Origin: Neelides folsomi | Lineage: Eukaryota > Arthropoda > Collembola > Neelipleona > Neelidae | Direction of reading: 5' to 3' | Length of the DNA stretch: 33,082 nt | Assembly: GCA_034687125.1 (NCBI GenBank) | Contig: JAQGBZ010000552.1 | Location: forward strand, 1 to 33,082 | Part shown: one piece after another, positions 1-12,800 of the stretch | How the letters are laid out: every line of letters begins with the position of its first letter | How positions within the stretch are numbered: position 1 is the first letter of the stretch | The notes under the pieces: generated by a model | Database searches by the model: none | What the model was told of the DNA's origin: nothing | What the model saw: only the letters and a program-made list of their open reading frames with translations | Translations under genes and position numbers: made by a program

Positions 1-279
1 AATGAAGTATAAAATAGTTAGGATCATATATATGTGTGGTGGGCATGGTGTGTTAATATACATGAAGGGAGCTGTATACTTTTTTAAACAGAATTCTTGT
101 AATTGTAAGATTTACGTACCAAATTAGTTAAATAAAACTGATACAAATTGATAATTGATTTGTCTTTGGGATTAGGCAAGAATATCATACAGACAGACAG
201 ACATAGACACTCATTAAGTGTCATAACCTCATAACCATATAAAAGTTAAACAACTGTTTATTAAATTTAACCTAACAAG
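1..279. other. AT-rich flank upstream of the first gene
   Basis: No coding signal was seen. The stretch is AT-rich with a short CAGA-type microrepeat near 190-208. It probably holds the promoter and 5' UTR of the gene that starts at 280, but no clear TATA box or initiator can be defended. Confidence 0.5.
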
Positions 280-1042
280 ATGTCTGGAAAATACTTAAAG
301 GCTCAAGCATACACTGTTTCAATAATTGAAATTGTGAGCATTATACATCATTTGTCATACATTATCAAACTTGTAAAACTAGAACATCGTGTAATATATA
401 TTTTAAATACGCTTTCTAGGTAATTTCCACCTGTGCACTTTTACTGATGGGTCTCGGAATATTCGTAATTCGAATTATAAATGAAGATCTATTAGAAAAA
501 TTAAGTCACGATGATTCTTATTCATGGGTTATTGAGATTTGTAAAACTCCAGGTAAAAATGTGCAAACCATATAAAAGTTTACAAATAATTTTGAATTCT
601 TTAATAAAAGAAAAATAAATTAATAGGAAATCAGCAAGCGTCTTTGCTTGTTATGCCGATTTTTTATCTTATTGGAGAAATTGGATTAGCAGCATATCTT
701 ATACAAAGTATCAGTAATGTAAGAAAACAATTTATATGTAACTTTCATACCATTAGTTCTAATTTAACTCTCTTGCCTAATTTACAGGAAAATCTAAAAA
801 ATTGTAAAACGTGGATTACAATAACTTCCACTCTTATTGTTGTCGGATGCTGTTCGTTGTTTTCTGCAGCTTTATATCTTAAAAGCAGTTACTGGATGGT
901 TTATGTCATTTATTGTGGTTCAAATCTTTTCACATTTTACACTTTGTGGATTGTCAATTCATTTGTTCGAGCAAATGAAGTGTCACATCAAGGATATATC
1001 AAAGCTGTACAAAATGATTCTTATAACAATAACAAAGTTTGA
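280..1042 (+). CDS. Small four-transmembrane membrane protein, function unknown
   Basis: Reconstructed as four exons: 280-333, 420-552, 627-718 and 788-1042, giving 177 aa. All junctions are GT-AG and the phases agree (0, 1, 0). The protein starts MSGKYLKAQAY and has four hydrophobic segments at about residues 12-38, 68-90, 101-124 and 128-152. A short polar loop (about 39-63) follows the first and a polar tail (154-177) ends the chain. No enzyme motif or signal-peptide cleavage site is visible. The layout resembles small arthropod four-pass proteins such as the DUF4728 type or tetraspanin-like proteins, but I do not recognise a family and assign no function. The third intron (719-787, 69 nt) has a good donor (GTAAGA) and acceptor (TTTACAG), yet it is a multiple of three and free of stops. 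If retained, it gives a 200-aa form with a 23-residue polar insert in the central loop. The first ATG was chosen because it leads directly into the first membrane segment. Confidence 0.7.
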
Positions 1043-1156
1043 CAATTATGGAAAAGTATATTATATTCGCTTTGTCATTTCTTATAAAAAATATAATATA
1101 TTTATTAGCAAACTTTTAAATGTACTCGTAAATATACTTGTGCTCATTTGAATGTA

Positions 1157-1162
1157 AATAAA
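1157..1162 (+). terminator. Polyadenylation signal AATAAA
   Basis: A canonical AATAAA lies about 115 nt after the stop codon of the four-transmembrane gene on the same strand. The position suits a short 3' UTR. Cleavage would be expected 10-30 nt downstream. Confidence 0.5.
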
Positions 1163-1760
1163 AATGTTCTCTATTTTCTAATATCTGTACAAAAGCAATA
1201 ATATCAATTATGCAATTCTAATTAAGAATGTAATACAACTTAATTAATGTTATCTTCAATTCTAATTAGTCATCTTCTCCTATTTAATACAATTTCTTTA
1301 TTTTTACATTCTGTATGTATTTGGTAATTGTCCCTCAATGTACACATAATTACTTATTGTATTGTAATACACACAATAATAAAAACTACTATTCAACATT
1401 AACATTAACTTTAATGTTTATTTGTTTAGCCATTGAAATTTATTTTTCATAAAGTTTCATTTAAATAGCCAAATTAAGTTTAATTCAAGAAGGTAAGGAT
1501 GCCGTTTTCTGGTTGTTTGAACCAACTAGACGATTATGAATGAATGGGGAGAATTGAAATAATTTTTCATTTCTCAAGTTTAAAGTCGGATCTGAATGAG
1601 ATTATATTCCACGTAGACGGACGAGGGAAATCTAATACTTCTATTGCATACTTTATTATCTAAGCATAAGGATTTGTTAATTGTCATAAATATTGCTCAT
1701 ATTATTCCTTAACTTAATTAATTTTTGTATAAATCTACTTAAATTAAATATTTTGGCAAG
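1163..1760. other. Intergenic region, probable Sly1 promoter
   Basis: No open frame of note is present. The sequence is AT-rich except for a slightly GC-richer patch at about 1497-1640, which may hold the core promoter and 5' UTR of the Sly1 gene. No convincing TATA box was found. Confidence 0.4.
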
Positions 1761-4700
1761 ATGGGGACGAATATTCGTGAAAAGCAAATCCGTAAGTGTT
1801 GAATTTAATTTACATCATCACTAAAATTCAAATGTCATTTAATTTTTACATTGCAATATATTCCTTTAATAAAATTTATACACATTAAACTTAATTTCTG
1901 AATTTCGTTCTTGTTTAGATGCATTAAAGCAAATGTTAAATTTGAATCATTCTACTGTCAAACAAAGTGCATCGGAGCCGGTGTGGAAAATTTTAGTGTA
2001 CGATCGAGCCGGTCAAGATATTTTAACTCCTCTGATGACAATTCAAGAAATTCGCCAGTGTGGGGTCACACTTCATATGTAATTTAATTATTCGTTAATA
2101 TTTAATATAATTAATATATTTTTGAATGATAATTTGTTAGCTGACATTAAAATGTAACTACATCAGTTAATTGAACTAATTATTATTCATTTGATTGACA
2201 GATTATTGCACACTGAAAGAGAAAATATACCTGATGTTCCTGCAATTTACTTTTGTACGCCTAGTGAAGATAACATTGATAGGATTTGTAGAGATCTTCA
2301 GGTAATTTGGCCTTTAATTAAAATTATCATTAATATTTAATCACTAATGTGGTTCTCAATAAGTGATTATTTCATTTTCAGAGTAATTTGTATGGAAGTT
2401 ATTATCTAAATTTTATATCCCCCATTCCACGGCAAAGGATAGAAGACTTGGCTAACGCTGCGTGGCAATCAGATTCAGGAAAACTTATTCAAAGGGTATT
2501 TATATAATTTATAAACCAATTATCTTTTGAGAATAATAATTATTGAGTACATTAGAATATTATTGTTTATTGTACAAATTATGAACTAATTTTGAATCTT
2601 TTAGGTTTATGACCAATATTTGAATTTCATTTCCCTCGAATCCGATTTCTTCGTATTAAAACACCAAGATGCTGAAGAAATTTCCTTCCATGGTATGTTT
2701 TAACCAAAGAATAATTTTTTAAAGATATATAAAAATATTATATTGGTTTTAAAATCGTAGCTCAAATTGAATGTATTCTAATATATTTTTAATTTTCAAC
2801 AGCTCTCAATCGGGGAGATTTAAAGGATACTGATATGGAATCGATGATGGATACAACCGTCGAGAGCTTGTTTTCTCTATTTGCGACACTGGGCGTTGTA
2901 CCTGCCATCCGTTCCCCAAGGGGAAATGCGGCTGAACAAGTAGCTGAAAAATTAGATAAGAAAATTCGAGATAATTTGAGGGACCCAAGGAATTCTCTTT
3001 TTTCATCAGATCCACTTTCATCTTCTCAATACACGTAAATATTTACATTATTTTGGCTATTAAAGTCATCTATTATTTTAATCTTAAAATCTTTAAAATC
3101 ATCATAATTTTTATTTTAAAAATTTGGTATATTGTAATATTGTGCTTTTTTAGATTTCAAAGACCCCTCCTTCTTATATTCGATCGAGGAATGGATTTGG
3201 CCACTCCGCTCCATCATACTTGGACTTATCAAGCATTAGCTCATGATGTCCTTGAGTTAAACTTAAACCAAATCAAATTTGCTGATTCGGAAGCAGATTC
3301 TCCGCAACCTGGATCGAGCAGAGGAGGTCCAAAAATGAGGTCATCTGATTTGGATGATCGAAAGGATTACTTTTGGGCTCAGCACAAAGGAAGTCCTTTC
3401 CCAACTGTCGCAGAAGCTATTCAAACAGAGCTTGAAGATTACAGGAAATCCGAGGACGATGTCAAAAGATTAAAATCTACAATGGTTAGTATTTAAAATT
3501 TTAAAACTTAATAAGAGAATTGTCATTTTGTGATAATTAATTTTTTTAGTTTAATATAATAAGTATGTATAATGATTATGGTGAATTTCGACTTTTAGGG
3601 TTTGGACGGCGGTTCAGAGCTTGCTGAGATTGGAGAAGACATGTTAAATGATAATACTGCTAAACTAACGTCGGCAATTACGAGTTTACCACAATTATTA
3701 GAAAGGAAAAGGATTCTTGATACACATACGTCCATTGCTACATGTAAAAAATAAAAATAATTAAATAATTAAATTTTCTAATTATATCAAAGAACAGATT
3801 GTGGGTCTTATTGAGTCCTATTCAATCTAATACATTTTAAAGAAAATGAATATAAGTAAATTTTAATAATTTTCAGCAATTCTCAAGCAAATCAAGGATC
3901 GGAAGTTGGATTCATTTTTTGAACTCGAGTCCAAGTTGATTGGTCGGACTGCATTGGAGAGAGGAGTTTTAGATATTTTACTCGATACTGATATGGGATC
4001 GCCGCAAGATAAAATGCGATTCTTTCTCATTTACTATTTAATGCTTCAACAAAATATGCCACAGGTAGTTAAATGATTATATTGTTTTGATAATAAGTAT
4101 TAAAATTGTTTGTGATAATGCTAAAAGTTAAATGTTGTTTTTATTTGAAGAGTGAATTGGAGCAATTTACTTCAGCTTTGGAGAGTTCGGGCTGTGATTT
4201 AGGACCTATTAACTTTGTTAAGAAATGGATGTAAGTTGTTCATTATTTTAATTAAAATTTTTATTAAAAGTTGATTTCTAATATATTAGGGATGAATAAC
4301 ACTTGGTCATGTTATTTAAAATAATATATTTTATACTTCATGAGGTTAATAGATAAATAATAGTTAATTTATTGTTTCGTTTCTAGTTCTTACACCAAAA
4401 TGGCGTCAATGAATATGGGAAATTTATATTCTGGTACAATGAATAAGCCCTCGTCTATGCTCTCTAAACTCGTAACCGGATCTTCTTTCTTAATGGAAGG
4501 CGTTAGGAATTTGGTCGTTAAAAGACAGGTAAAATTGATTTGATTAGAATTTAAATCCATTATGATAAATGCTCCTCTATATAAAGTTATTGTGAATGAA
4601 AGTATAATGTGTCTATAATTGATGTTTAGAACTTGCCATTGACGAGATTAGTTGAGGAGTTAATGGAAGGGAAAACAACTCAGGAAACCGATGATTTCCG

Positions 4701-5182
4701 TTACCTCGATCCAAAGCTGCTAAAACCTTCAACAACCTCTGTAAAAGGGACGGTGTATCAAGAAGCTATAGTTTTCGTCGTGGGTGGTGGCAATTACATT
4801 GAGTACCAAAACCTAATGGATTTCTGTAAAGTAAGTTCCTCCATCCAATCCCATATAATTCTTTATTTGATTCTTTAGATTTTTAACTACAAAAGTACGC
4901 TTGTTGGAAATAGCCATTTGGATTATATGGTTAAATTAAAATGAACATTCCTTTTCTTCACAGATGAAACAAGTAAGTGGCACTCCTAAGAGAGTCATCT
5001 ACGGCTGCACGACTTTAACAAATGCTAAGCAGTTTTTGAAACAGGTTTACATTTTATAAATTATATATAAATTCTCTCATAATGGTCAACCGTGTGAGAA
5101 CAAATGGGATTTGAATATAAAACTTATGGTTTTTCTTATTAATATTCATTAGCTCGCTTCTCTCGGAACGGAGCTCAGATGA
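1761..5182 (+). CDS. Sly1: Sly1 / Sec1 family domain-containing protein 1 (SM protein)
   Basis: Fourteen coding exons: 1761-1791, 1919-2078, 2202-2301, 2382-2495, 2605-2692, 2803-3034, 3154-3484, 3599-3743, 3877-4064, 4151-4230, 4387-4528, 4630-4830, 4964-5044 and 5153-5182. They total 640 aa, close to the usual ~640 for SCFD1/Sly1, and every junction is GT-AG with matching phase. Sec1-family hallmarks are VYDRAGQDI (about 37-45), IPDVPAIYF (exon 3), the exon-4 block with YYLNFISPIPR, FDRGMDLATPLHHTW (about 251-265) and the C-terminal VFVVGGGNYIEYQNL (about 585-599) before the KRVIYGCTTL block. Members bind syntaxin-5-type Qa-SNAREs and promote SNARE assembly for ER-Golgi and intra-Golgi fusion, acting peripherally on these membranes. 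The start codon follows GGCAAG and leads into the conserved N-terminus, so the model looks complete. The gene is housekeeping in character; no unusual regulation is visible. The identification is firm, and small exon-edge shifts are the only doubt. Confidence 0.96.
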
Positions 5183-5640
5183 ATTCCAAAATAGCCAAGA
5201 TGTCAATTTTTAATTTTCGTATCCTTTTATAATATTTGAGATTAAATCAAGTGGAATTGTATACATATTTGAATAGGACATTTAACTAAATACATATAAT
5301 TTAAGCACGTTGCATGTAGTCCATGTTTTGTATAATGTATAGATAATACTGTGTAATCTATTCATAATTTATATTTAATTATTTTCAATCAATCATATAT
5401 TATAATTTATTTCATATTCATAAATATATTGTTTCAAATTCTCTATCATTCATAATATTTAAATTCCCAAATTTCCATCGCATGTGAAAAATTATAATCG
5501 ATTATAAAAATGTAAAAGTTGAAATATTGAATAAATAAATATAAGAAATAAATGAAGGTGAATGGATCAATTAGCAAAGTTTTGGAATCATTTCATTTAT
5601 AATACATATTATTATCCGATACTTATTTTCATTGTTCCAT
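5183..5640. other. AT-rich 3' flank of Sly1 with a polyadenylation signal at 5530-5535
   Basis: The stretch is very AT-rich, as expected for a 3' UTR in this genome. AATAAA occurs at 5530-5535, about 350 nt after the Sly1 stop, with overlapping AATAAA-like repeats just after it. No other gene signal was seen. Confidence 0.45.
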
Positions 5641-8600
5641 GGGTTGGGTTATAAAAGGGAAGATGATTTTGAATGGAATCCCCTGTGTTGGATTGTTCTT
5701 TCATCCTTTTCTGTTCGAGAGGCGGAGAAAAGGGGTCTGTGGGTAAATGAGGTAAATCTGCATTTCATCATGAAGTGCCAAAATGTTTGTCGGCTCGAGT
5801 GGGTTGGAAAAGGGGTGGGAAAAGTCCAACGTGTGTCCCGGTCCATTCCGATGAATCCAATTCCAAGCCCGTGTGGAGATGACTCGGTGAAAAAATGTAA
5901 ATCAGAGCGGAGGAAGGACGGAAAGACAATAAGTCACATTTTTCGGCATGGAGAGAATCATAGGGCCGAAGAGAAGGAAGAAGGTGAAACAAAAAACAAG
6001 ATGTGTAATTTTCAACTTCTCCAAATTACTGTCATTTGTTGTTGGATCCCTCGACGTTCGTTTCCTTCCCTCCTCCGTTTTCTGTCTTTCCGCTCCTCAT
6101 CGGCTCATTATTGTCCGCCGGGGCAAATGAGGAGTGGGGAGTGGGACTTCGTGATCTTGAGTTCCCTGTAATGGAGAAGGAGCCGACCTCGTCCAGGACT
6201 CCCCTAACTAGAGGCACGACATCCACCTGGAGAAACCACACGGGAAATTGCACCAGAGACACACTGCCTTTCAAATACCTTCATGCTCTCCAAATTACAC
6301 CCTTCGCCCAACATCCTCCTCCGCTACACAAACAGTTCAATTCAAAAACTTTCATGTTCAGGAAACTATTACCGATTACTCAATACCAAAATACCAACGG
6401 CTCTTATCTCAAACATGTTACAACTTTACAAGACATCTAATACAATTTTTACATTGATTTTTATATCTGTTGGAAAACTAAAATACGTAATTCACACATT
6501 TAAAAATGTAACCTTATTTGAATGATGGAGGATATACTTATCATAATATTGTTATTACCTAAATATCCGGCTTAATAATTATTAACTAATTTAACTATTA
6601 TTATCTGTGTATAATGCAAGACGAGATGATGACGAATTTTATTGTCAGGTTTGGGATTAGGGTTGAGAATGAATGAGGAAAATGTTATTAATTTAATGTT
6701 TTAATTGTGCTAATTAAACTGTTGAATGGATGAAATGCTCATCCAATGTAATCTTCATTCGATGTAGGAATGAGAATGAGTTGAAGGTTCAATTACTATC
6801 TTTTCCTTGTGTTATTGACGTAGGAAAACCTCATCATCATGTCTATTCTAATTAATCAAATGTCGGGAAATAATAGGTTGTAAATGATGATGTATTTAGT
6901 AAGTTGATGGTTTCTACTTTGGATTCTTCAAATAAGATCCCTTGTGCGTTGTACAGTTCGACCACCTTTACATACATTATACATACATAGTACATACAAG
7001 AGCAAGACAAGACATTGTATCATTGTAATTGTAGGATGCATTACTGGATAGATGTTGAAAGTTGTAACGCTTTGTTTCATTCCATTTCCATTTCCATACT
7101 TGTAGAATTAAAGTGCTAAATTCTCCTCTCACAATTTATATTTACATTTACAATTCATGTTGCACTGAATTGAGAATGCGTCGTAAAAGGTGTCCACTCC
7201 AAACAGTGTTCTATTCTGATGGTTTTTATGTATAATTAGAGGAGATTTGTGGTAGTGGCCATTACCACCTGTTTAAGAACAGAAGAACAGAACATTGAAA
7301 GAACATTGAAAGTGGGAGTCTCAAAGGGAGCTGATAATTGATTAAAGCGAAGCAATGGATGATGGCCGAGAGGATGTTGACTTGGCCGCCGTGCGGGCTC
7401 ATTTTCTCACACAGAGAACTCAGAGGAGGGCAAAAAGAAGGAGGGCCGATTGTTTTCTGGAGGACGACCAGTAAAAAACGGAAGAGTCACTGGAGATAAC
7501 CAGAATGGAGGAGGATGGGTAAAATGAACAGAGCCGCCTTCGTACCGGAATTGACTAATTTATAATGAGGAGATGGGAGGAATGCCGAAGAAAGCACTCC
7601 AAGTGGAGTGGAGAAGGAACAATAAATAATTTTTCGGTCCTTTTATCCCCTCCACCGTTCCGCTCCATGGTTGGTGGTGTGGAGCTGGTGGAGATGGAAG
7701 GAGCCAAAATTGCTTGTTGATTCTCCCATTCTCTCCGCTTTCTTGGTGGTCCGCTCCTCATGAGCCGACGAGGTCGAGTAATCTTTCCTCACCTGCCCAA
7801 CACGAACAGAAGAGGCATAAGGACCACTCCAACCTCCCGCCATTGTTACAGTGACAACTATGAATCATAAGCCAACAACAGCCAACAGTCGACCCAACAT
7901 TTATGATCCATGAAATATGTGTAAAGAACTCTGTAAGAACCATTAAAGGATCATAAGGACTTCTCATGTGTCAATTTAGAAAAAAGGTCAATTCGACCGT
8001 TTTTCTAAAGAGAACGTTTTTTGATGCTTGTAGACTTGTGATAAAAAGAATGAACTTTAATGAACATTTAACATTTTTCATGCCTTTATTAATATAAATT
8101 CTCTCTTTGACACGAGTTAAACTTCTCTTTCTGGAAAGTGATCATTTATTACAATAAGAATTTAAGAGCTCCTTTAACAAGTACAAGTACTCAACACTAT
8201 AAGATTACCTACAATTATTACTTATTTAGTTATAACAAGCTTACTCATCTATTATCACATGAAATGTATTCTTACACTATTAATTTACTCATAAATACAT
8301 ATGAGCAAATCACACTACTTTAACAAATATTCAATTACAAATACCTACAATACTCGTGTATAAGTTAACTAAATATTTTTATAATAGACCATAATATGTT
8401 CAAACCAAGTTTTTTTAATTAATTACATTCACGAGACTCACAAGTTGAGGGAAAGTTTATTTATTTTATAAGAATAGGTAATACCATATATCTGTAGGTG
8501 AGATTGTCAGACTTGATTTCACATCGAAAGACCCTTCATTGAACATAGGGTTAATTTAATAAGAAGTCAATGGGCGCAGAAGGTGAAAAATGAGTTGTTG

Positions 8601-9174
8601 GTTTTTTGTAAAATGGAATTTTGAAAAACACTGCCAGAGCAGAGTTGTAAGATAAGAAAGAGAGAAGCCGTGAGGAGTTTAGTAAAGAAGGGAGAAGACC
8701 TACAGAAGAGAAACGAGTCATGTAAATGGAGAAGGACCCTCGGTAAAAAACAACAAGGGTACTTCTTTATTCTCCCTAATGAGATTTAAATGAAGAGGAG
8801 GCTAATAGAACGACTTCAAATGTGGAACCTCATCAAAGATGAATAAATCTCAGTTCTGAGGTAAAAAGAGTTGGATAGGGAGCCTGGGTAGTGAATAGTA
8901 ATGAGGGCTCCCTCCTTTATTTATCTCTTAAGGGTCCTCTCTCCCATCTCCTCCCTGCTTGGGCTCCCAAATTGAGTTGTTCGCCCGGGGAAATAAACAT
9001 TATGATGAACCTGGTCTAATGTAATAATAATATTTACTTTTTTAAATAAAGCTATCAGAATGCTTAAATACTCATCAGCTCTTATAAACAAATATTGTTA
9101 GGATTTTAATTAAAATTCTAAACCTTCTTTTGCACTTCACATTTTTACCCTTAAACAATTTCTAAAAATTCTAT
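5641..9174. other. Gene-free interval between Sly1 and dpp, with GC-richer islands
   Basis: No recognisable gene. GC-richer blocks lie at about 5640-6330, 7260-7970 and 8560-8990, separated by AT-rich spacers. The first contains the longest unspliced open frame in the window (5632-6171, + strand, about 180 codons). It opens at a non-ATG codon, its first in-frame ATG is 5770-5772, and its translation resembles nothing I know. The interval lies downstream (3') of dpp, and in Drosophila the 3' flank of dpp carries disc enhancers. A regulatory role here is only an inference by position. Confidence 0.4.
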
Positions 9175-9180
9175 TTTATT
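9175..9180 (-). terminator. Candidate dpp polyadenylation signal (AATAAA on the minus strand)
   Basis: Reading the minus strand, AATAAA occurs here, about 710 nt after the dpp stop codon. It is the nearest canonical hexamer I found in that 3' flank; the intervening stretch is AT-rich like a 3' UTR. Other copies lie farther on, at 8916-8921 and near 8086, so the true 3' end is uncertain. Confidence 0.3.
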
Positions 9181-9890
9181 CAGACCTTCTCCTTAATGGC
9201 ACTTTTAAACTTAATCTCATACATACTTACATTATGTAGCCTCAAATAGCCTCTTTCTTTGCAAAATTCATAATCAATGGATTATGGAATAATTAACCTA
9301 CGTCTTAAAAATGAAATATATATCTCAGTATCATTACAGCTAAACTTACAGTTAAAATACACACATTAAAACAAAAAAAGTAATACTTAAATCTCCAACA
9401 TGATGTACAAAACCTGTACATTTAAAAAATGAGAAATACAAACATTTTACAACATGAAAAATATCCACTTGTTGTATAAACTTAAATTTAAATATATAAA
9501 CATGGAAGTTATATTAAAAAATATTATTTACGCTATATTAAAAATTTGGGCGGGATGGGAAGCCCAACGGTCAATTTTTATATAAAATTAGAAATTATGA
9601 TCAGAAAATCCCACACGAAATTCCCATTCGATTGGGAATAATCGACATCGACGATTCGACGATTATTAATCGTTGAAATAATCAATTTATAATTTCAATA
9701 GTCAATTTAAGAAAAAATGTAATATTATATATAAATATAGCTTATAAGGTTAAGACGCTTATTTAGAAGGTAGAAGTAGAGTAAAGGTAAATCTTACTTA
9801 CATTCATTAAACTACTGACTAAAATTTTGTTAAAAGAAGAGACCAGTTCACAGGTCAAATGTTGGTGGTCGAGTTTTTTAAAGTGTTGGC

Positions 9891-12800
9891 TCAGCTGCAA
9901 CCACAGGCGTCGACGACCATTTCGTTGTAGTTTTTCAACACGACCTTGTCGGACGAGTCGTTGTATAAAAGGGACACGGAGGAATATTTGGTCGGGACGC
10001 AGCAAGGCGGAGGGACCAACTGCGGGTTCATGGAGTTCACCAGGGCTTGGATGACGGCGTGGTTCGTGGCGTTCAAATGATCCGCCATCGGGAAGGGACA
10101 CTCGCCGGCACAATGGAAGGCTTCATAACCTGAACAACCCCAGAGGTTAATTTAACCATTTAGTTAAGTAATGGACAAGATCTGTGATCTCTGTGAGATA
10201 AGTCCATGTTGACAAAATTGCTGAGGATTGTGAACAAGAGAATGATAATTGACGTACCTGGAGGAGCCACAATCCAGTCATTCCAGCCAACATCGTTGAA
10301 GTCAACGAACATCCTATGTTTTGAACACAGATTCCTCTTACGATTCTTGTTCCGATGGCCCCTCTTTCTCTTCCCACCCTCGCGACCGCCTTTGTTGTTG
10401 GCAGCACGGAAATGGCGAGAGAGCGTCTGAGCGTTTCGCTGTTTTCTCTGACGACCATCGTCAGAATATGTGAAAAGCACCGGGTCTCCTTCATGAGAAC
10501 TAAATAAATGCAAAATTAATGTAAATATGCTAGCCAAATCAAGTAACGTTTACTATAAACTACAACTACCGCATTTTAAAATATACAGTAAAAGCTCAAA
10601 TAGAATCCCCGCATTCTATTCGCAGAATTTAAATTTACTCTTAAAAATACACTAAAAACTTTAAACGCTTTAAAAATTTATAATTTTGTATTTAATTTTA
10701 CTCTTAAAAATTCATCTTTTTGTGTAATGCTTTATGATTATGAATTGATTCATTGCCAAAATATGAATATGAGTATTTACTAAAAGATTTCATCACTCTT
10801 TACCTTGCGAAAAAAATAGTAGAAAGCTCTGCATTTTCTATAAAAATATATAAAGAAAAATGTAAACTTACTTTGAAGATAAATCTCTCCTAATTCGGAC
10901 GTGGCGGGTGGCGGCCTCATTAATGACTTGCCCATCTGGGTGAATAATTTGAATAACAAGGCCATGATTTCTCTTTGGCTCTCTCTTCCATCGGAGGACG
11001 GCGGGGAAAACGTCCAACGTGAGCCAGAGCGAAGAGTTGGCTCCCTTCAACTTCACCAGCTTTGAGTCTATGGGGTACATGATGGGGTCTGGGGAAGGAG
11101 CGTCGGGTTTAGTCCTTGGGGGTTTTATCACATCGTTCACTAACACTCTCACATGGGGAAGGTTCCTCTCTTTCAGGACCTCGGTCTCCTTCCTATTGAA
11201 CACTAGTCTCAGCTCTGCTCCTGTCAATTCCTCCGAGTCCGGGATCGACCCGAGGTCAAAGTTGAGCCGGTGACCCCAACCAACCTCTGGTTCTCCTAAA
11301 AAAATGAAAAGTAATTTTAACAATTTATTTAACTTAATGGGATTCCCTCTCATCGACACTCATCGCCATCATTCAAGCAAATTTAATTTGAAAGCTAAGG
11401 TTTTTGAGTTTGACTAATTATGTCAATATTTAATTATTTGGAAAAGAAATTTCTCACTCACTGAGGTGGTAGAAAGTTCGGACGGTGTTTGCTGTCCGCG
11501 TGTGCCGCCCTGGCAAATTGAGATTCGTTGTCTTCAGCTTACTTCCGCTTTGAGTCTCGTAGAGGTCAACGAGGTACTTTGGAACCTTTAACCAAAAATT
11601 TCCCCATTTTAAAACCCATCAACTGGAGAAAATGAGGTGAAATGAGGACGCGGCTCACCTTAATTGTCTTCTCACTCTTCTTCGGCCTGGTCTTCATTCC
11701 GAACGCCTTCAAGAACTGTGATTCTAATCGGGCCAGCACTTGCGGCTCAACTGTCCTTGTCACTTCGTAATGACTATCTGTATGGAGAAAACATGGCCAT
11801 TAGGATCGATTCCACATCGTTTGGGGACGAATGTGTTGTTCTGAATTTCAACCGCCTACTTATCTCATCTTCCTCATTTCCTTGGTCCATTAGAGCCACG
11901 GCGGACTCAAAGGTCCCACTCATGAGGAGATGAAGGAGGAAGATAAGGAGATTAACAACAGAAGACTCACCTTGAATTTCGTTACTGGCTACTGTTGAGA
12001 GGAAGGGACTACTGCTCGAAACGATTAGAATAGGTAAAAGGGCAAGGAGAATCAGAAGTTTGTGCAGTCTTTGAGGGAATGGAATCCTCACCAACTCGGC
12101 CCACGATCTAGAAAATCAAATTTCAAAAATTAAGTTCTTGATTGATTCAAAATTTAAATTAATTAAATGATTCAAAGTCAATCAGTCAATCAATATGAAA
12201 TTGTTCAATCAAAACCAGACAACTACCTAATTATAAACCATCACTAATTACGTTAATTTTAATAATAAAATTAATATTTTTACTTGGCTTAAGAGCCAAA
12301 TTACTTTTTAATTTTTATTTAAGCATTATCCATCTAACCATTTATATTTAACCATTTTATTAACTATTTAACTATTCATATAATAGGTAAAATGGGCTTT
12401 TTATTTGGTTTCTGTCCATAATTGCATTTAATGCGTATTTCGGCGTTAATTTTTTTTAAATTTTTAAATTGAAAAGTACGCCAAGTATAAAAGTAATTCT
12501 GCTGTTTGAGCAGAACTCATGCAAGGGTTTGAGATTTCTCTCATGGAATAAAGAGAATCTCCAAAGAAGGGTTGGTTGAATTGAGTAAGAGGGCCAAAAG
12601 AGCCATGAATCAAATGGATCATCTTCGCACCTTTCCCATTTGTTAGGGTAATTTGGCAAGAACAGGCTGGACACCAGAGGAGGGAGATTGGCTTCATCAT
12701 CATTTCCTCCTAGACACTTTGTCTCTTGGCCCACCTTTCCCCACTAACGGGGGGTGGAGGGGAGGTGTGTGGGCGGAATTGAATTATGAATGGGAGTGAC

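Noticed and set aside
10206..11273. Plus-strand open frames opposite dpp (for example 10206-10430 and 11019-11273)
   Set aside because: They are antisense shadows of conserved dpp exons.
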